Source of the DNA: Domibacillus indicus
GTDB taxonomy: Bacteria > Bacillota > Bacilli > Bacillales > Domibacillaceae
Direction: 5' to 3'
DNA length: 64,000 bases
NCBI RefSeq assembly: GCF_023715895.1
Contig: NZ_JAMBOO010000007.1
Location: 1 to 64,000 of the forward strand
Part shown: in pieces, positions 10,390 to 18,010 of the stretch
How positions within the stretch are numbered: the stretch's first letter is position 1
How the letters are laid out: each line of letters opens with the position of its first letter
Notes under the pieces: generated by a model
The model's database searches: none
The model's input: only the letters and a program-made list of their open reading frames with translations
Told to the model about the DNA's origin: nothing
Position numbers and translations under genes: made by a program

Positions 10390-10664
10390 AGCTGCATATG
10401 CACCGATAAGTTCAGAAACTGTGGTTAACCAAGTCCCCCTTCAATTATGAAGGTCTTTTAAAAGCATGTTTAAAATGAAAGCTGGAACCAAAAAATGCAT
10501 GCTTTGGTTCCTGCTTTATTCAATGTCTTTGATTTTCAATTGGCACCTTATAGGCTTTTGAAAAAAATTTTTGCCGGTTCAGGGTTCGACAAAATCTTTT
10601 CCAATCTTTTGTTACAATGTGAAATCAAGGATAAAAAAGTCATATTATCCAAAAAAAACAAAAA

Positions 10665-10757
10665 AGGAACAAAAGGTAAACTAGCCGAAAGGCTGGGACA
10701 CAAAGCTACAGATCTAAGGTTCTTTTTATAAGAAGACTATGATGGCTGAGCTGCTTC
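10665..10757 (+). ncRNA. probable cyclic-di-GMP-I (GEMM-I) riboswitch
   Basis: The segment GGTAAACTAGCCGAAAGG / CTGGGACACAAAGCTACAG / ATCTAAGG matches the conserved core of class I c-di-GMP riboswitches: GGNAAACC, a stem capped by a GAAA tetraloop, GGGACGCAAAGC, then CCUAA. A variable P3 stem (TTCTTTTTATAAGAA) and a 3' ATGATGGCTGAGCTGC piece resembling the tetraloop-receptor strand follow. The closing P1 pairing is weaker than in the Vc2 example, which lowers confidence. A TACAAT -10-like box lies at 10613-10618. The aptamer ends about 5 bp before the AGGAGGG ribosome binding site of the SinI-like gene, so control is likely translational; I see no terminator between. Confidence 0.65.
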
Positions 10758-10775
10758 GTCACAGGAGGGTATTCA

Positions 10776-10928
10776 ATGCTGGATCAAGATCTTGATCAGG
10801 AGATTGTAGAAGAAGTATTGGACACTGAGTGGATAGCACTAATGAAAGCTGCAAAAAGCCTCGGTCTGTCAATTGAAGAAATTAGAGAATTTTTAGCTGC
10901 CAATAAAGTACAAAACTCTGCTTCATAA
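10776..10928 (+). CDS. SinI-like antirepressor, 50 residues
   Basis: A small gene with a strong AGGAGGG (10764-10770) 5 nt before ATG. The product is acidic at the N-terminus, then reads LDTEWIALMKAAKSLGLSIE followed by EIREFLAANK. This matches the SinI dimerisation domain (in B. subtilis SinI: LDQEWVALMVEAKEANISPEEIRKYL). SinI titrates the biofilm repressor SinR by forming a heterodimer. No sinR or other HTH partner is adjacent, so the target may be encoded elsewhere. It sits directly under the GEMM-like leader, which would make its translation respond to c-di-GMP. Confidence 0.8.
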   Translation: MLDQDLDQEIVEEVLDTEWIALMKAAKSLGLSIEEIREFLAANKVQNSAS

Positions 10929-10976
10929 TAGTGAAAGCAGAGCGGCTTACCTTTTCGGCTTGAGCCAGCTTTGATG

Positions 10977-11014
10977 TAAGCTCTTGTCCTGACTGTCTGT
11001 AAGACAGGAGCTTA
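10977..11014 (+). terminator. hairpin after the SinI-like gene
   Basis: TAAGCTC/GAGCTTA outer arms with CTGTC/GACAG inside; only a weak T-rich tail (TCCCCTCTTTGTTCTT) follows. A terminator is plausible but not strong. Confidence 0.45.
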
Positions 11015-11059
11015 TCCCCTCTTTGTTCTTAAATCACCCGACTGCTCTTATGTCTATGC

Positions 11060-11647
11060 TTATTTTGATCGAATTCCCTTTAAAAGACCTTCTACTAAAT
11101 GTGTAATATATGCTTGATCAATCTCCTGCTTGTAAATCGCTGCTTTTAAATACACAGCGCCAAACAGCATGTCGAGGGAAGCGTCTATATCACTTTCTTC
11201 ACAAATGTGGCCGTTTTGAATTCCCTGCTTTAAAATGTTTTTTGTTGTATTTCTTCTTGGATATAAAAAGGAAGAAGAAAACTGTTCAGAAATCTCATGG
11301 TTTTCAATCACCACAGAAAGCAAAGCTTTGCCTAAAGAGCTTTTCAGCACTTTCGCAAGTTCCTCTAATTGTTTTATTAAATTTTCTTCCAGCTTTAGTG
11401 AAGGAATATAATCGAATTTGGCTTCTGTCATTTCTAAAAAAGCACTTATTAAAAGCGTCTCTTTGTTTTTCCACCAGCGGTAAATCGTTGCTTTGCTGAC
11501 GTTTGCTTCTACCGCTACCCGTTCAATTGAAAGAGCTGAAAACCCTTTTTGTTCAACCATTTCTATAACGGTGCAAATAATGGCTTTTCTAGCTTCTTCA
11601 CTTCGCGGCCGTCCGGCTGCCCTGCTTTGACCTTTGTTGTTTTTCAT
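11060..11647 (-). CDS. TetR-family transcriptional regulator
   Basis: 195 residues from the ATG at 11647 (a GTG four codons upstream is also possible). The N-terminal helix-turn-helix is clear: RKAIICTVIEMVEQKGFSAL, then SIERVAVEANVSKATIYRWW and KNKETLL. The C-terminal ligand-binding half is of the all-helical TetR type. It is divergent from an MFS efflux gene, with a palindrome in between, so it most likely represses that pump and itself and responds to a pump substrate. Confidence 0.88.
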   Translation of the reverse strand: MKNNKGQSRAAGRPRSEEARKAIICTVIEMVEQKGFSALSIERVAVEANVSKATIYRWWKNKETLLISAFLEMTEAKFDYIPSLKLEENLIKQLEELAKVLKSSLGKALLSVVIENHEISEQFSSSFLYPRRNTTKNILKQGIQNGHICEESDIDASLDMLFGAVYLKAAIYKQEIDQAYITHLVEGLLKGIRSK

Positions 11648-11845
11648 TTTAAAAAGCACCTGTCTTTCAAAAAATCCCTGCTTTCTTATCTACATTTTCA
11701 TTTATACATACTTTCTTCATTTAAAGAATTCCTTTTTATTTTATCAGGTGTAACTCCCGCTGCGCTACTATCTCAGAGACCGATAAAAGAAAGAGACTGC
11801 TTCTTCTCTTCTTGCCAAATAAAACACAAGATAGTATATTATAGT

Positions 11846-11879
11846 TTGCACAAAAACGAAACGGTTCGTATCGTTTTTG
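11846..11879 (+). promoter_or_regulatory. TetR-type operator over the MFS promoter
   Basis: The palindrome arms CAAAAACGA (11851-11859) and TCGTTTTTG (11871-11879) flank an 11-bp centre that is itself partly symmetrical. A plus-strand TTGCAC (11846-11851), 17-bp spacer and TATCGT overlap it, as expected for repression. Confidence 0.65.
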
Positions 11880-11917
11880 AATGAATTACACTTAGAAAGA
11901 AAGGAGATTCTTTATCG

Positions 11918-13147
11918 TTGAACCCATTATCAAATTCTGCTCCTCACAGTGAGAGCCATTCTTTTATCACCCTTTTATTGTTTTGGTGCGGGCTGGTTCT
12001 GTTAAGCAGTATGTATGTTACCCTCCCTTTAACCACCTTGTTTATGGACTCATTTGGGATTACTAGTGCTCAGGCAGCTTGGATTGGAAGTTCTTTTTCA
12101 CTTTGTTATGCGCTAGGCTGTCTGCTGTATGGCCCGTTTTCTGATAAATATGGCCGAAAGGTCTTTTTAGCTGGAAGCATTTCTCTTTTATCCGTTATCA
12201 CAATCAGTATTGGTTTTGTTGAAAGCTTTCATGTCCTTCTTGTTCTACGGGGCTTGCAAGGATTGGTTGCAGCAGCATTCGCACCTATTTCCCTTGTGTA
12301 TGCAGGAGAATTATTTCCTCCTCATAAACGCTTAACGGCCATTGGATTTATCAGCTCTGGATTTCTCATGGCCAGTATTATCGGGCAGGTGTTCAGCGGT
12401 ACGGTTAGTGAAGCGTTCGGCTGGCAGGCTATCTTTTTTATTCTGGGTGCTGTTTATCTTATTACGGCCATAGCTGTTATATTTCGCCTCCCTAAAGAAC
12501 AAACGCCTAGATCAGCGGAAAGTATTCTTCGTAAATTCGGCAATATGACCGGGCTTTTAAGAAATACACAGCTTTTGCTCGCTTTCTCAATTACCTTTGT
12601 GCTGCTTCTTTCACTCGTTGGCATGTATACGGTATTAGGCAATTACCTGGGTTCAGCCCGGTTTGGCCTCCAATCTGGAGAAATATTGGCCGTCCGCGGA
12701 GCCGGCATTCTGGGCATGCTTTTTTCTCCATTCGCTGGTCAAATTGCCCAAAAAATCGGGCGGGGTACTGTTTTAAAAGGCGGCTTAGCTATGGCAGCAG
12801 CCGGACTTTTAGCGACTGGGTTCAGCCCCACGCTTCCAATCCTTGTTATGTCAACAGTTGTATTTGTAGCCGGTATCGCCCTAGTTACGCCTGTTGTGAT
12901 TTCACTGGTCAGCCAGCTGGCCGGAAATGCCCGGGGAAGTGCCGTATCGTTTAACGCCTTCGTTCTTTTCCTTGGCGCAAGCGCGGGTCCAGGGCTTGTG
13001 ATGGGCTTTTCTAAAACTGCGCAATATGTGCTGGCGCTCGATTTATTAAGTGCCGTTATGGTCATCGCCCTGCTCGTTTCCCTGTTTATTAAAACAGAAG
13101 CGCAAGCGCCTATTGAGGCAGCGGCGAAGCAGCAAATCAGCCAATAA
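11918..13147 (+). CDS. MFS efflux transporter (YybF/YnfM-like, 12 helices)
   Basis: 409 residues with 12 predicted membrane helices. It carries the MFS motif A variant GPFSDKYGRKVFL after helix 2 and an RGLQG stretch in helix 4 (DHA1-type drug/proton antiporters). The start is TTG at 11918, 11 nt after AAAGGAG. Its divergence from a TetR gene and the operator overlapping its promoter indicate an inducible efflux pump; the substrate cannot be inferred. Confidence 0.88.
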   Translation: MNPLSNSAPHSESHSFITLLLFWCGLVLLSSMYVTLPLTTLFMDSFGITSAQAAWIGSSFSLCYALGCLLYGPFSDKYGRKVFLAGSISLLSVITISIGFVESFHVLLVLRGLQGLVAAAFAPISLVYAGELFPPHKRLTAIGFISSGFLMASIIGQVFSGTVSEAFGWQAIFFILGAVYLITAIAVIFRLPKEQTPRSAESILRKFGNMTGLLRNTQLLLAFSITFVLLLSLVGMYTVLGNYLGSARFGLQSGEILAVRGAGILGMLFSPFAGQIAQKIGRGTVLKGGLAMAAAGLLATGFSPTLPILVMSTVVFVAGIALVTPVVISLVSQLAGNARGSAVSFNAFVLFLGASAGPGLVMGFSKTAQYVLALDLLSAVMVIALLVSLFIKTEAQAPIEAAAKQQISQ

Positions 13148-13160
13148 TCCTGTTAACTCA

Positions 13161-13195
13161 AACAAGCGAAACGCATTTTTAGCGTTTCGCTTGTT
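13161..13195. terminator. bidirectional terminator between two convergent pumps
   Basis: 14-bp stem AACAAGCGAAACGC/GCGTTTCGCTTGTT with loop ATTTTTA, followed by TTGTTT on the plus strand. It serves the MFS gene on the left and possibly the convergent one. Confidence 0.8.
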
Positions 13196-13227
13196 TTGTT
13201 TAATAAACTTCTAAAAAGCAATACTTT

Positions 13228-14598
13228 TTACACAGATTGTTTTTTGAAGGTACTTGAGTAGATAAAAGCCACTGCAGCAATTAAAAGAGCCAAAACCGCA
13301 TAAATGTTGCTGTAGTTAATGCTTTCCTGGTTGTGAAGAAACGGATTCAGCTGAATCGCCGTATGGTGAATCTCTAACGCTTTACTAATGAATGTAATAG
13401 ATGTAGCTCCGGCAATAAAGTTTGTCATCATAAAAACGCCCATCCCTACTCCTGCATGCTCTTTTGGAAGAGACTGTGATACGGTGTTGCCAAGGGCAAT
13501 TTGAATAAATGTCTGCCCAATGCAGGCAAGAAGCAAAACGGCCATGACGATCAAAGGGGACAATCCGGCAATCAGCGCCAGAAAACTATAACCAAGGAAA
13601 AAGCTTAAGAGGGCCATATAAGCCAGAAAGTGATTTCCTTTTTGGTCTGCTAATAAACCCGCTTTTTTCCCTAGAACTGCTGCCACCAGCGCACCTGGAA
13701 ACATAATAAGCCCGCTCATTAAGGGGGATAATCCATTGACGGTTTGCAGCAGGAGCGGAGTTAAATAAGGAATGCCAAACCCGATACCGGAACTTAAGGC
13801 AGAAACAAGGATGCCAATAGAGTAATGCTTGTTTCTAAAAAGAGAAAAGCGGATAAATGGATCATTCGCCTTATTCATTCTCCATAAAAAGAAAACAAAC
13901 AGAACTGCTCCGGCTGTAGCAAGCAGCGGCGCAGACTTCGTAACTGCCAGCAGAAGCAGTGCCAGTGTGCCCGCAAGAAAAGCAGCCCCTGCCAGGTCAA
14001 TATTTGTTTTTTGCTTTTCCGCTTCATCATTCAAATACTTTCGGAAAAATGGCAGAGTTACCAACACTAGGAGGGATACGATAAAAAGATAGTGCCAGCT
14101 GATAAAACTGGTCACAAATCCAGCGACGATCGGTCCGATCGCTGTTCCCAGCGCCATCCCTGCAGAAGTAATACCGAGCGCCCTCCCCCTTGTTTCAGGG
14201 GTAAAGTAACTGGAGGGAATAATCATGGACGTAGCAGGCATAACGGATGCTCCAGCTGCCTGAAGAAGCCGGCCGGCTACAATCATCCAAAAGTTAGCTG
14301 CGGTAAAGCCAATCACCGATCCAACAGCAAAAAACAGAAGGCCTGCAGTCAATAGCGTTTTCAGTTTGTATTGATCTGCCAGCTTTCCGTACATCACAGA
14401 GCCGATCGCATACACAATAATATAACCGGTGACAATCCACCCGGCTTGAGAAGGCTTCAGCCCAAATTCATCTGTAATAGCCGGAATGGCTATATTAAAC
14501 ATAGTTGAATTCATTACGGAAATCACAAGAGCAAAAGCCAAAATAAAGATAAGTCTTTCTCTTCGCTTTTCCTCTAGTTGTGAAATTGATTCACTCAT
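13228..14598 (-). CDS. MFS efflux transporter, DHA2 family (LmrB/TetL-like)
   Basis: 456 residues with about 14 hydrophobic helices, the DHA2 layout. Motif A appears as YGKLADQYKLKTLL, and motif C-like GITSAGMALGTAIGPIVAGF lies in helix 5, marking proton antiport efflux. Length and helix count resemble Tet(L) and LmrB. It follows the quercetinase gene by 85 bp on the same strand, and an LmrA-type regulator lies upstream, so a flavonoid- or lincomycin-type efflux role is a reasonable inference. Confidence 0.87.
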   Translation of the reverse strand: MSESISQLEEKRRERLIFILAFALVISVMNSTMFNIAIPAITDEFGLKPSQAGWIVTGYIIVYAIGSVMYGKLADQYKLKTLLTAGLLFFAVGSVIGFTAANFWMIVAGRLLQAAGASVMPATSMIIPSSYFTPETRGRALGITSAGMALGTAIGPIVAGFVTSFISWHYLFIVSLLVLVTLPFFRKYLNDEAEKQKTNIDLAGAAFLAGTLALLLLAVTKSAPLLATAGAVLFVFFLWRMNKANDPFIRFSLFRNKHYSIGILVSALSSGIGFGIPYLTPLLLQTVNGLSPLMSGLIMFPGALVAAVLGKKAGLLADQKGNHFLAYMALLSFFLGYSFLALIAGLSPLIVMAVLLLACIGQTFIQIALGNTVSQSLPKEHAGVGMGVFMMTNFIAGATSITFISKALEIHHTAIQLNPFLHNQESINYSNIYAVLALLIAAVAFIYSSTFKKQSV

Positions 14599-14633
14599 TC
14601 TTTTTCCTTCTTTCTTTGTGTAAAAACATTATA

Positions 14634-14658
14634 AGAAAGGGAGCTTTTCTCCCTTTCT
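14634..14658 (-). terminator. hairpin between quercetinase and MFS genes
   Basis: AGAAAGGGAG/CTCCCTTTCT stem with a 5-nt loop. On the minus strand it is followed by TATAATGTTTTT rather than a clean T-run, so it may terminate partially, allowing some read-through into the MFS gene. Confidence 0.5.
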
Positions 14659-14683
14659 GTTTACACAAGTATATAAACTCTTT

Positions 14684-15706
14684 TTAAGCGTTCACTTTAT
14701 GGGCCATTTTCAAATCCAGTTTCTCTATGTTTTGAATAACCCGGTCAAAACGAAGTGCCTGCGGATGGGCTGGGAAAATATGATGTTCATATGGATCGCC
14801 CAGCGTACGGAAGAACGGCTCAAATAAACCGGAAACGAGCAGCCCTGCGATTTTTGTATAAGCTGAATCCAAACGGTAAGAATGCACTGTATGGGCAGGA
14901 ACGTGCAGGAAATCGCCCGGGCTTAAATGAATTTCTTCTCCGTTTGCCCACATCGTCATCTGTCCCTCGAGGCAGAAAAAAGTTTCTGTATGCTGTTCAT
15001 GGTAATGGTCTACAATGCGGTCTCCTTTTGGACCTTCAGATGAAACGATAATAAACTGGCCATCCGTCGTGTCCTGAGTCGCGATAATTCTGTGGAGCTG
15101 GTCACCTGTTAAAAGCCGGTCTCCCTCTCCTGATTCAAGTACATAAGGAACCATCTTGTCTGGCAAAACAGCATTTTCAACCAGCTTCGCTTCTCCTTCC
15201 TGGTCATCATCCTTATGGAAAATCACATCAGCACAAGCAGCTGCTTTTGAGAACCGATCACGGCTTACTTCCTCAACAGCATAAGGTGGATGCTCGATCT
15301 TGTTATACGATTCTCCCAGAATGGAATAAAGGTGCGCCGTATTTCCACCCATCGTATAAGATACAAATCTCGTTCGATGACTTCCCATTTTATATCCATG
15401 AAGCGTTCCTGCTGGGATATGAGCGTAATCTCCAGGCAGCAGCAGGTGCTTTTCTCCATTAAGCGCAAGCTCTAGTTTTCCGTCTAAGACTAAAATTCCT
15501 TCTTGGCTGTTTTCATGAAGGTGTAATGGAAAAGAATCACCTTTTCCTCCTGATAGCAGTACCATTTCAAAAAGATCGCCTGTGCTTTTGGCATCCGCCA
15601 TTACCGTTGCTACCTGCCGGCCAAAAAGGTAACGCTCTCCTTCTCCACTGCGAAGCAAGTAAGGTATTTTTTCTTTTGGTAAAGTATTTGTCCATAGTTG
15701 AGTCAT
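14684..15706 (-). CDS. qdoI: quercetin 2,3-dioxygenase (bicupin quercetinase)
   Basis: 340 residues, two cupin domains. Metal ligands are visible in each: N-terminal HLHENSQEG...LHGY and C-terminal DHYHEQHTE...VHSY, i.e. H-x-H...E...H. The enzyme opens the flavonol ring of quercetin with O2, releasing carbon monoxide, in the cytoplasm. B. subtilis QdoI (YxaG) has the same length and layout. The ATG at 15706 was chosen for its AGGAGGG at 6-nt spacing. Two LmrA/QdoR-type boxes lie immediately upstream, and the cognate TetR-type gene follows upstream on the same strand. Confidence 0.92.
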   Translation of the reverse strand: MTQLWTNTLPKEKIPYLLRSGEGERYLFGRQVATVMADAKSTGDLFEMVLLSGGKGDSFPLHLHENSQEGILVLDGKLELALNGEKHLLLPGDYAHIPAGTLHGYKMGSHRTRFVSYTMGGNTAHLYSILGESYNKIEHPPYAVEEVSRDRFSKAAACADVIFHKDDDQEGEAKLVENAVLPDKMVPYVLESGEGDRLLTGDQLHRIIATQDTTDGQFIIVSSEGPKGDRIVDHYHEQHTETFFCLEGQMTMWANGEEIHLSPGDFLHVPAHTVHSYRLDSAYTKIAGLLVSGLFEPFFRTLGDPYEHHIFPAHPQALRFDRVIQNIEKLDLKMAHKVNA

Positions 15707-15722
15707 AGTAACCCTCCTTAAA

Positions 15723-15776
15723 TATAGACCGGTCATTATAATTATAAGTGAAAAAATAAATAGACCGTTCTATATA
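15723..15776 (-). promoter_or_regulatory. two LmrA/QdoR-type operator boxes
   Basis: Box 1, TATAGACCGGTCATTATA (15723-15740), and box 2, AATAGACCGTTCTATATA (15759-15776), both fit the ATAGACCNGTCTAT palindrome known for LmrA/QdoR. Their centres are about 36 bp apart, upstream of qdoI, with TATAAT-like boxes between them. Confidence 0.75.
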
Positions 15777-15802
15777 AAAATAACATAAAGGATGCAGAAG
15801 TG

Positions 15803-16378
15803 CTATCCTTTTCTCGGTATTAAACTTGGTATGATGTCAGACAGCAGTAAAAGCGGGGTTTTATCTTTGTCTGTCAATGAGCGCATTACACTTCCCCCAA
15901 CCATCGAACTGATGAGTACCCCTAATTTCTCTGCTTCTTCTTGTTCGATCCCGCTTTGCACGAGTTTTTGAGCAAAAAGAGATTCCCATTTTGTAAATGC
16001 TTCAACACAAGCTATCCGCAAAGGCTCACTGATCAAAGCCGTTTCTGCTGCCAGCAAACCGACAGGCACACCCTCTATACTTTCCGGATAATCAAACTGG
16101 CTTGCCGTTTGTGCAATAAATAACTGAACCGCCTTTACAGGGTCATCTGTTTTTTCCATATTCTCCTGTATAATTCCACCGATATATTGGCTTGTATAAC
16201 GAACAGCCTCCACTGCTAACTCTTCTTTGCCATTTGGAAAATAGTAATAAAGAGAGCCTTTCGGTGCTCCGCTTTCTTTTAAAATCTGATTTAATCCTGT
16301 TGCATGATACCCTTGAAGCTGAAAAAGACGTGAAGCGGTTTGAAGAATTTTTTCGCGTGAGTCTGGCTTGTTTTTCAT
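15803..16378 (-). CDS. TetR-family regulator, LmrA/QdoR (YxaF) type
   Basis: 191 residues. HTH: REKILQTASRLFQLQGYHAT, then GLNQILKESGAPKGSLYYYF and PNGKEEL, the exact pattern of the LmrA/YxaF subgroup, whose C-terminal domain binds flavonoids. The ATG at 16378 follows AGGGGGT; a longer frame to 16441 has no such site. In B. subtilis LmrA and QdoR repress lmrAB and qdoI-yxaH and are released by quercetin. The two matching boxes just downstream of this gene make local control of qdoI very likely. Confidence 0.9.
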   Translation of the reverse strand: MKNKPDSREKILQTASRLFQLQGYHATGLNQILKESGAPKGSLYYYFPNGKEELAVEAVRYTSQYIGGIIQENMEKTDDPVKAVQLFIAQTASQFDYPESIEGVPVGLLAAETALISEPLRIACVEAFTKWESLFAQKLVQSGIEQEEAEKLGVLISSMVGGSVMRSLTDKDKTPLLLLSDIIPSLIPRKG

Positions 16379-16476
16379 AAAGAACGTACCCCCTGTTAGT
16401 AGAAAACGCCTTATACCAATATAAAAAACATTATGCTTCATGTCAAAAAACGCTAAAATCCTAAAAATCTGCGAAT

Positions 16477-16506
16477 AACCATGCTCTTTATTAACAGAGC
16501 ATGGTT
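16477..16506 (+). terminator. terminator-like hairpin
   Basis: 11-bp stem AACCATGCTCT/AGAGCATGGTT followed by TTTCTTTTG on the plus strand. No plus-strand gene reads into it, so it may be a leftover or may end antisense transcription. The rest of 16507-16677 is featureless. Confidence 0.5.
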
Positions 16507-16677
16507 TTTCTTTTGTAATTTATCTATTAGAATTAAAGAACTATGTAAAAGCAAAAAAAGCTAAATAACATTATTAAATTAAAGTTTCTTAGGGATTTGA
16601 TTTAATTTCTGCTTTTGAATTCCCTTTACTCTCCCCATTGTTTTTGGAGAACTTGTAGGGAAAATTCGAACAAAAAT

Positions 16678-17049
16678 TTAATCTGAGAATACATAATCCC
16701 CTTCTTTAATTTGATTTCTTTCAAACCATCCAAGATTTACTTCAAGTGCATAACGATAAGAAAGTTCGGGATCATACATACGGCATTCTACCTCTTTACA
16801 TGGCTCCATATCCATTATTTTGAGAATTTTTCCATCCGAATCAAGAAAAGCAATAGATAAAGGAATTAAGGTATTTTTCATCCAAAAACCACCATATATT
16901 TTTCCCCCGTACATAAATAACATTCCCTCGTTTTCGGGTAATTTTTCAACAAACATTAAGCCCTTTTCTATTTTTTCTTGCGTATTTGCAATTTGGACGG
17001 TTAATTTCGTTTTCCTTTCTCCACTGATTATTTTTATCTTTCTTTTCAT
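16678..17049 (-). CDS. DUF192 family protein
   Basis: 123 residues spanning a complete DUF192 domain: KGLMFVEKLPENEGMLFMY, then GGFWMKNTLIPLSIAFLD, DGKILKIMDMEPC and a closing YALEVNLGWF...GDYVF. The fold is known but a general function is not settled. Here no signal peptide is present, so it is cytoplasmic. The ATG at 17049 has GGGGGG 8 nt upstream; a longer frame to 17130 lacks this. Monocistronic. Confidence 0.88.
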   Translation of the reverse strand: MKRKIKIISGERKTKLTVQIANTQEKIEKGLMFVEKLPENEGMLFMYGGKIYGGFWMKNTLIPLSIAFLDSDGKILKIMDMEPCKEVECRMYDPELSYRYALEVNLGWFERNQIKEGDYVFSD

Positions 17050-17370
17050 TGTATTCCCCCCCTTCGAGAATGATTGTAAGCAGAAAAGGATTCCCGCCTT
17101 TTCTTGTAAAAGAAGTTCATAGTCTTCCAATTCCCATTAAAAAACGACTTTTCCCCTTAACGCTGCTCAACGAACCCGCGCCGTTCGTTCAATAAGAAAA
17201 TCAACACCAGTCTTTATATACATATGATCGTTCTTGCTTTATGAGCCAAAACAGTCATCTGACAATAGTTTATATGTAAATAAGCAGAACATGTAAATAT
17301 CGATGTGTGACATCACTTAAATAAGTGCTACAAAAGCCTGTTAAATTTTGTTATTCATTTTTATCTAAAG
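17050..17370. other. intergenic region with a short inverted repeat
   Basis: No credible gene. AACGAAC (17169-17175) and GTTCGTT (17183-17189) form a 7-bp inverted repeat around CCGCGCC, possibly an operator upstream of the DUF192 gene. Confidence 0.4.
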
Positions 17371-17400
17371 AAAAAAGACCGAAAAAACTCGGTCTTTTTT
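17371..17400. terminator. terminator of cwlJ
   Basis: AAAAAAGACCGA/TCGGTCTTTTTT stem with a 6-nt loop; A- and T-runs on both sides make it bidirectional. It lies 30 bp past the cwlJ stop. Confidence 0.85.
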
Positions 17401-17430
17401 AGGTTTTATTAAACTGACATACTCGTTCGT

Positions 17431-17871
17431 TCAGTAAGTATAAACAGTATCACACGTTCCAGGTCTTGGTTCATAAAAACAGTGATTTTTATATTGACCA
17501 GCGAAAGGCTGGTCATACCATGTTGGAGGGCATGGAGCATATGGATTAAAATACCAAAGGGCATATTTCCCTGGTTGTTGTCTCCAGTAATCCAAAGCCT
17601 GTTTGGCTAATCTTCTTTCAGCTTCTCTTGACTTTTGATAAAATAAATTACCTTTTTGAACAGCTTCAAAGGCATAATTATTTCCTTGTATTTGATAAAT
17701 AACATGGGGAACTGTTCTTAAATTTTTAAAGTCCAAACAATTTGCTTTAAGGCGATTAACAATTACATTTCCAACATACAACATTCCCTGTTTTCCTTCG
17801 GCTTCGGCTTCTGCTCTCATCATCCTTGCCATTAAGTCAACATCTGAACTTCGGTAACTTACTCTTGGCAT
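17431..17871 (-). CDS. cwlJ: spore cortex-lytic hydrolase CwlJ
   Basis: 146 residues (B. subtilis CwlJ has 142). Hydrolase_2/SleB-type fold with the catalytic region MMRAEAEAEGKQGMLYVGN near residue 20, then INYQ-like QIQGNNYAFEAV, and the C-terminal ALWYFNPYAPCPPTWYDQPF and HCFYEPRPGTC typical of CwlJ. It degrades cortex peptidoglycan during germination from the spore coat side. The ATG at 17871 follows GGGGGTGA; a longer frame to 18045 has no site. In B. subtilis cwlJ is paired with gerQ, which it needs for coat localisation, but no gerQ is adjacent here. Confidence 0.92.
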   Translation of the reverse strand: MPRVSYRSSDVDLMARMMRAEAEAEGKQGMLYVGNVIVNRLKANCLDFKNLRTVPHVIYQIQGNNYAFEAVQKGNLFYQKSREAERRLAKQALDYWRQQPGKYALWYFNPYAPCPPTWYDQPFAGQYKNHCFYEPRPGTCDTVYTY

Positions 17872-18010
17872 TTTTTCACCCCCAAAATATACTATAAAAA
17901 AAAGCCTGCATTGGTGTAGGCTTTTAGGATGCAGACAAACCCCCTTTTCAAAAAAACTTTTGCAAATGGGGTTTTTGCCTGTTTGTTTGGGCTTATTTAG
18001 GGGCTTTCTG

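Noticed and set aside
10495-10731. 78-codon plus-strand frame before the SinI-like gene
   Set aside because: It runs through the riboswitch-like RNA and lacks a ribosome binding site.
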